Origin: Gordius sp. MW1
Taxonomy: Eukaryota; Nematomorpha; Gordioida; Gordea; Gordiidae
DNA: 64,000 bases
Direction of reading: 5' to 3'
Assembly: GCA_964036665.1 (NCBI GenBank)
Contig: OZ038526.1
Coordinates: 16,306,001-16,370,000, forward strand
Position numbers and translations under genes: made by a program. How positions within the stretch are numbered: position 1 is the stretch's first letter; each line of letters begins with the position of its first letter. The notes under the pieces were generated by a model, which saw only the letters and a list, made by a program, of their open reading frames with translations, searched no databases and had not been told where the DNA came from. Of this stretch, positions 62,554 to 64,000 are shown piece after piece.

Positions 62554-64000
62554 GTCAAAATGATAGTTCTCGCAGCTTAAAACTTGTTTTCCGAAGTCAA
62601 TCGAGGATAATAGGATTCTCAAATTGGCTTACCTTTATATATTTTTTCAAGCTCTTTCACATAGAATAACAAAAAATAAATATTTTTACCTCAAAATTTT
62701 TCACATTTTTTTCTTTCAACCGTATTCATCCGATAAAAGTTGTCGTTTTTAGACACGATTTCCATGATAAAAAGTTAAAATTTGTCAGAATCAGAAAACT
62801 ATTACTTTGAAATAATGATCGCATAGAGCAGTTTTCAAAAATTAAGCACTCACGTTGCGATACAACAAATTAATCGCAACAATAAAACGTTGTCTTTTGT
62901 CAAAATGATAGTTCTCGCAGCTTAAAACTTCTTTTCCGAAGTCAATCGAATATAATAGGATTCCCAAATTGGCTTACTTTTATATATTTTTTTAAGCTCT
63001 TTCACATAGAATAACAAAAAATAAATATTTTTACCTCAAAATTTTTCACATTTTTTTCTTTTAACCGTATTGATCCGATGAAAGTTGTCGTTTTCAGACA
63101 CGATTTCCATGATAAAAAGTTAAAATTTATCAGAATCAGAAAACTATTACTTTGAAATCATGATCGCATAGAGCAGTTTTCAAAAATTAAGCACTCACGT
63201 TGCGATACAACAAACTAATATCAGCAATAAAACCTTGTCTTTTGTCAAAATGATAGTTCTCGCAGCTTAAAACTTCTTTTCCAAAGTCAATCGAGGATAA
63301 TAGGATTCTCAAATTGGCTTACTTTTATATATTTTTTCAAGCTCTTTTACATAGAATAACAAAAAATAAATATTTTTACCTCAAAATTTTTCACATTTTT
63401 TTCTTTCAACCGTATTCATCCGATGAAAGTTGTCGTTTTCAGATACGATTTTGTTGATAAAAGTTAAAATTTATCAGAATAAGAAAACTATTACTTTGAA
63501 ATCGTGATCGCATAGAGCAGTTTTCAAAAATTAAGCACTCACGTTGCGATACAACAAACTAATCGCAACAATAAAACCTTGTCTTTTGTCAAAATGATAG
63601 TTCTCGCAACTTAAAACTTCTTTTCGGAAGTCAATGCAGGATAATAGGGATCTCAAATTGGCTTACTTTTATATATTTTTTCAAGCTCTTTCACATAGAA
63701 TAACAAAAAAATAAGTATTTTTACCTCAAAATTTTTCATATTTTTTTCTTTCAACCGTATTCATCCGATGAAAGTTGTCGTTTTCAGACACGATTTCCAT
63801 GATAAAAAGTTGAAATTTATCAGAATCAGAAAACTATTAATTTGAAATCATGATCGCATAGAGCAGTTTTCAAAAATTAAGCACTCACGTTGCGATACAA
63901 CAAACTAATCGCAACAATAAAACCTTGTCTTTTGTCAAAATGATATTTCTCGCAGCTTAAAACTTTTTTTCGGAAGTCAATCGAGGATAATAGGATTCTC
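62554..64000. repeat. Satellite array (right part), runs off the window
   Basis: Contains the right 250 bp of the interrupted monomer (E-like: CCGATAAAAG, GTTTTTAGACACG, AATTTGTCAG), then an F-like monomer (62804: GAATATAATAGG, CCCAAATTGG), a G-like monomer (63149: ACTAATATCAGC, but with full CTCAAATTGGCTTAC), an A monomer (63493: ATGCAGG, AATAGGGATCTC) and the start of a B monomer (63839: GATATTTCTCGC, ACTTTTTTTCGG). The order E-F-G-A-B continues the HOR of the left side in the same orientation. The last monomer is cut by the window edge. Confidence 0.97.

Overview
The window is almost entirely one tandem satellite DNA array, broken once by a 1.86-kb non-satellite insertion. The monomer is about 344 bp. 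One typical monomer counted by hand is roughly 70% A+T. About 177 head-to-tail monomers fill 1-60685, and the array resumes at 62554 and runs off the right edge. I found no convincing protein-coding gene, tRNA, rRNA or CRISPR array. The content points to a eukaryote, with the array in (peri)centromeric or other constitutive heterochromatin. An insect or other arthropod is a guess from the AT-rich, 300-400 bp satellite style; the sequence does not prove it.

Layout. 1-13426: about 39 monomers, a mosaic of variants with short local duplications (3-monomer block at 9285/10320; 3-monomer block 6874 copied at 11356). 13427-22686 and 22687-31946: a perfect-length tandem duplication of a 9260-bp, 27-monomer block, with fewer than about 20 substitutions seen by eye. 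31947-32279: one linking monomer. 32280-36627 and 36628-40976: a second tandem duplication of 4348/4349 bp (13 monomers), almost identical, carrying a shared truncated 254-bp monomer. 40977-42012: three lead-in monomers. 42013-60685: a clean higher-order repeat (HOR) built from seven monomer types (called G, A, B, C, D, E, F here). Units always start with G and end in either a (B-C)n run or a D-E-F run. 60686-62548: the insertion. 62554-64000: satellite again, in the order E-F-G-A-B.

The insertion interrupts one monomer and is flanked by the 5-bp direct repeat CTTTT, as expected of a target-site duplication. It contains a 279/273-bp direct repeat (about 98% identical outside a poly-C run), a 60-bp tandem repeat, three long C homopolymers, a 10-base match to the 3' end of tRNA-Leu, and small open frames of unknown meaning. 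It looks like a non-autonomous or decayed retroelement, possibly LTR-type, but its ends and repeat placement do not fit a standard LTR element.

Nothing here works as a pathway. The story is array evolution: unequal exchange or amplification at several scales (1, 2, 3, 6, 12, 13 and 27 monomers), one transposition, and an older-looking left side beside a more homogenised right side. The coordinates and variant assignments were read by hand, so boundaries of HOR blocks are reliable to a monomer start but internal divergence figures are estimates.
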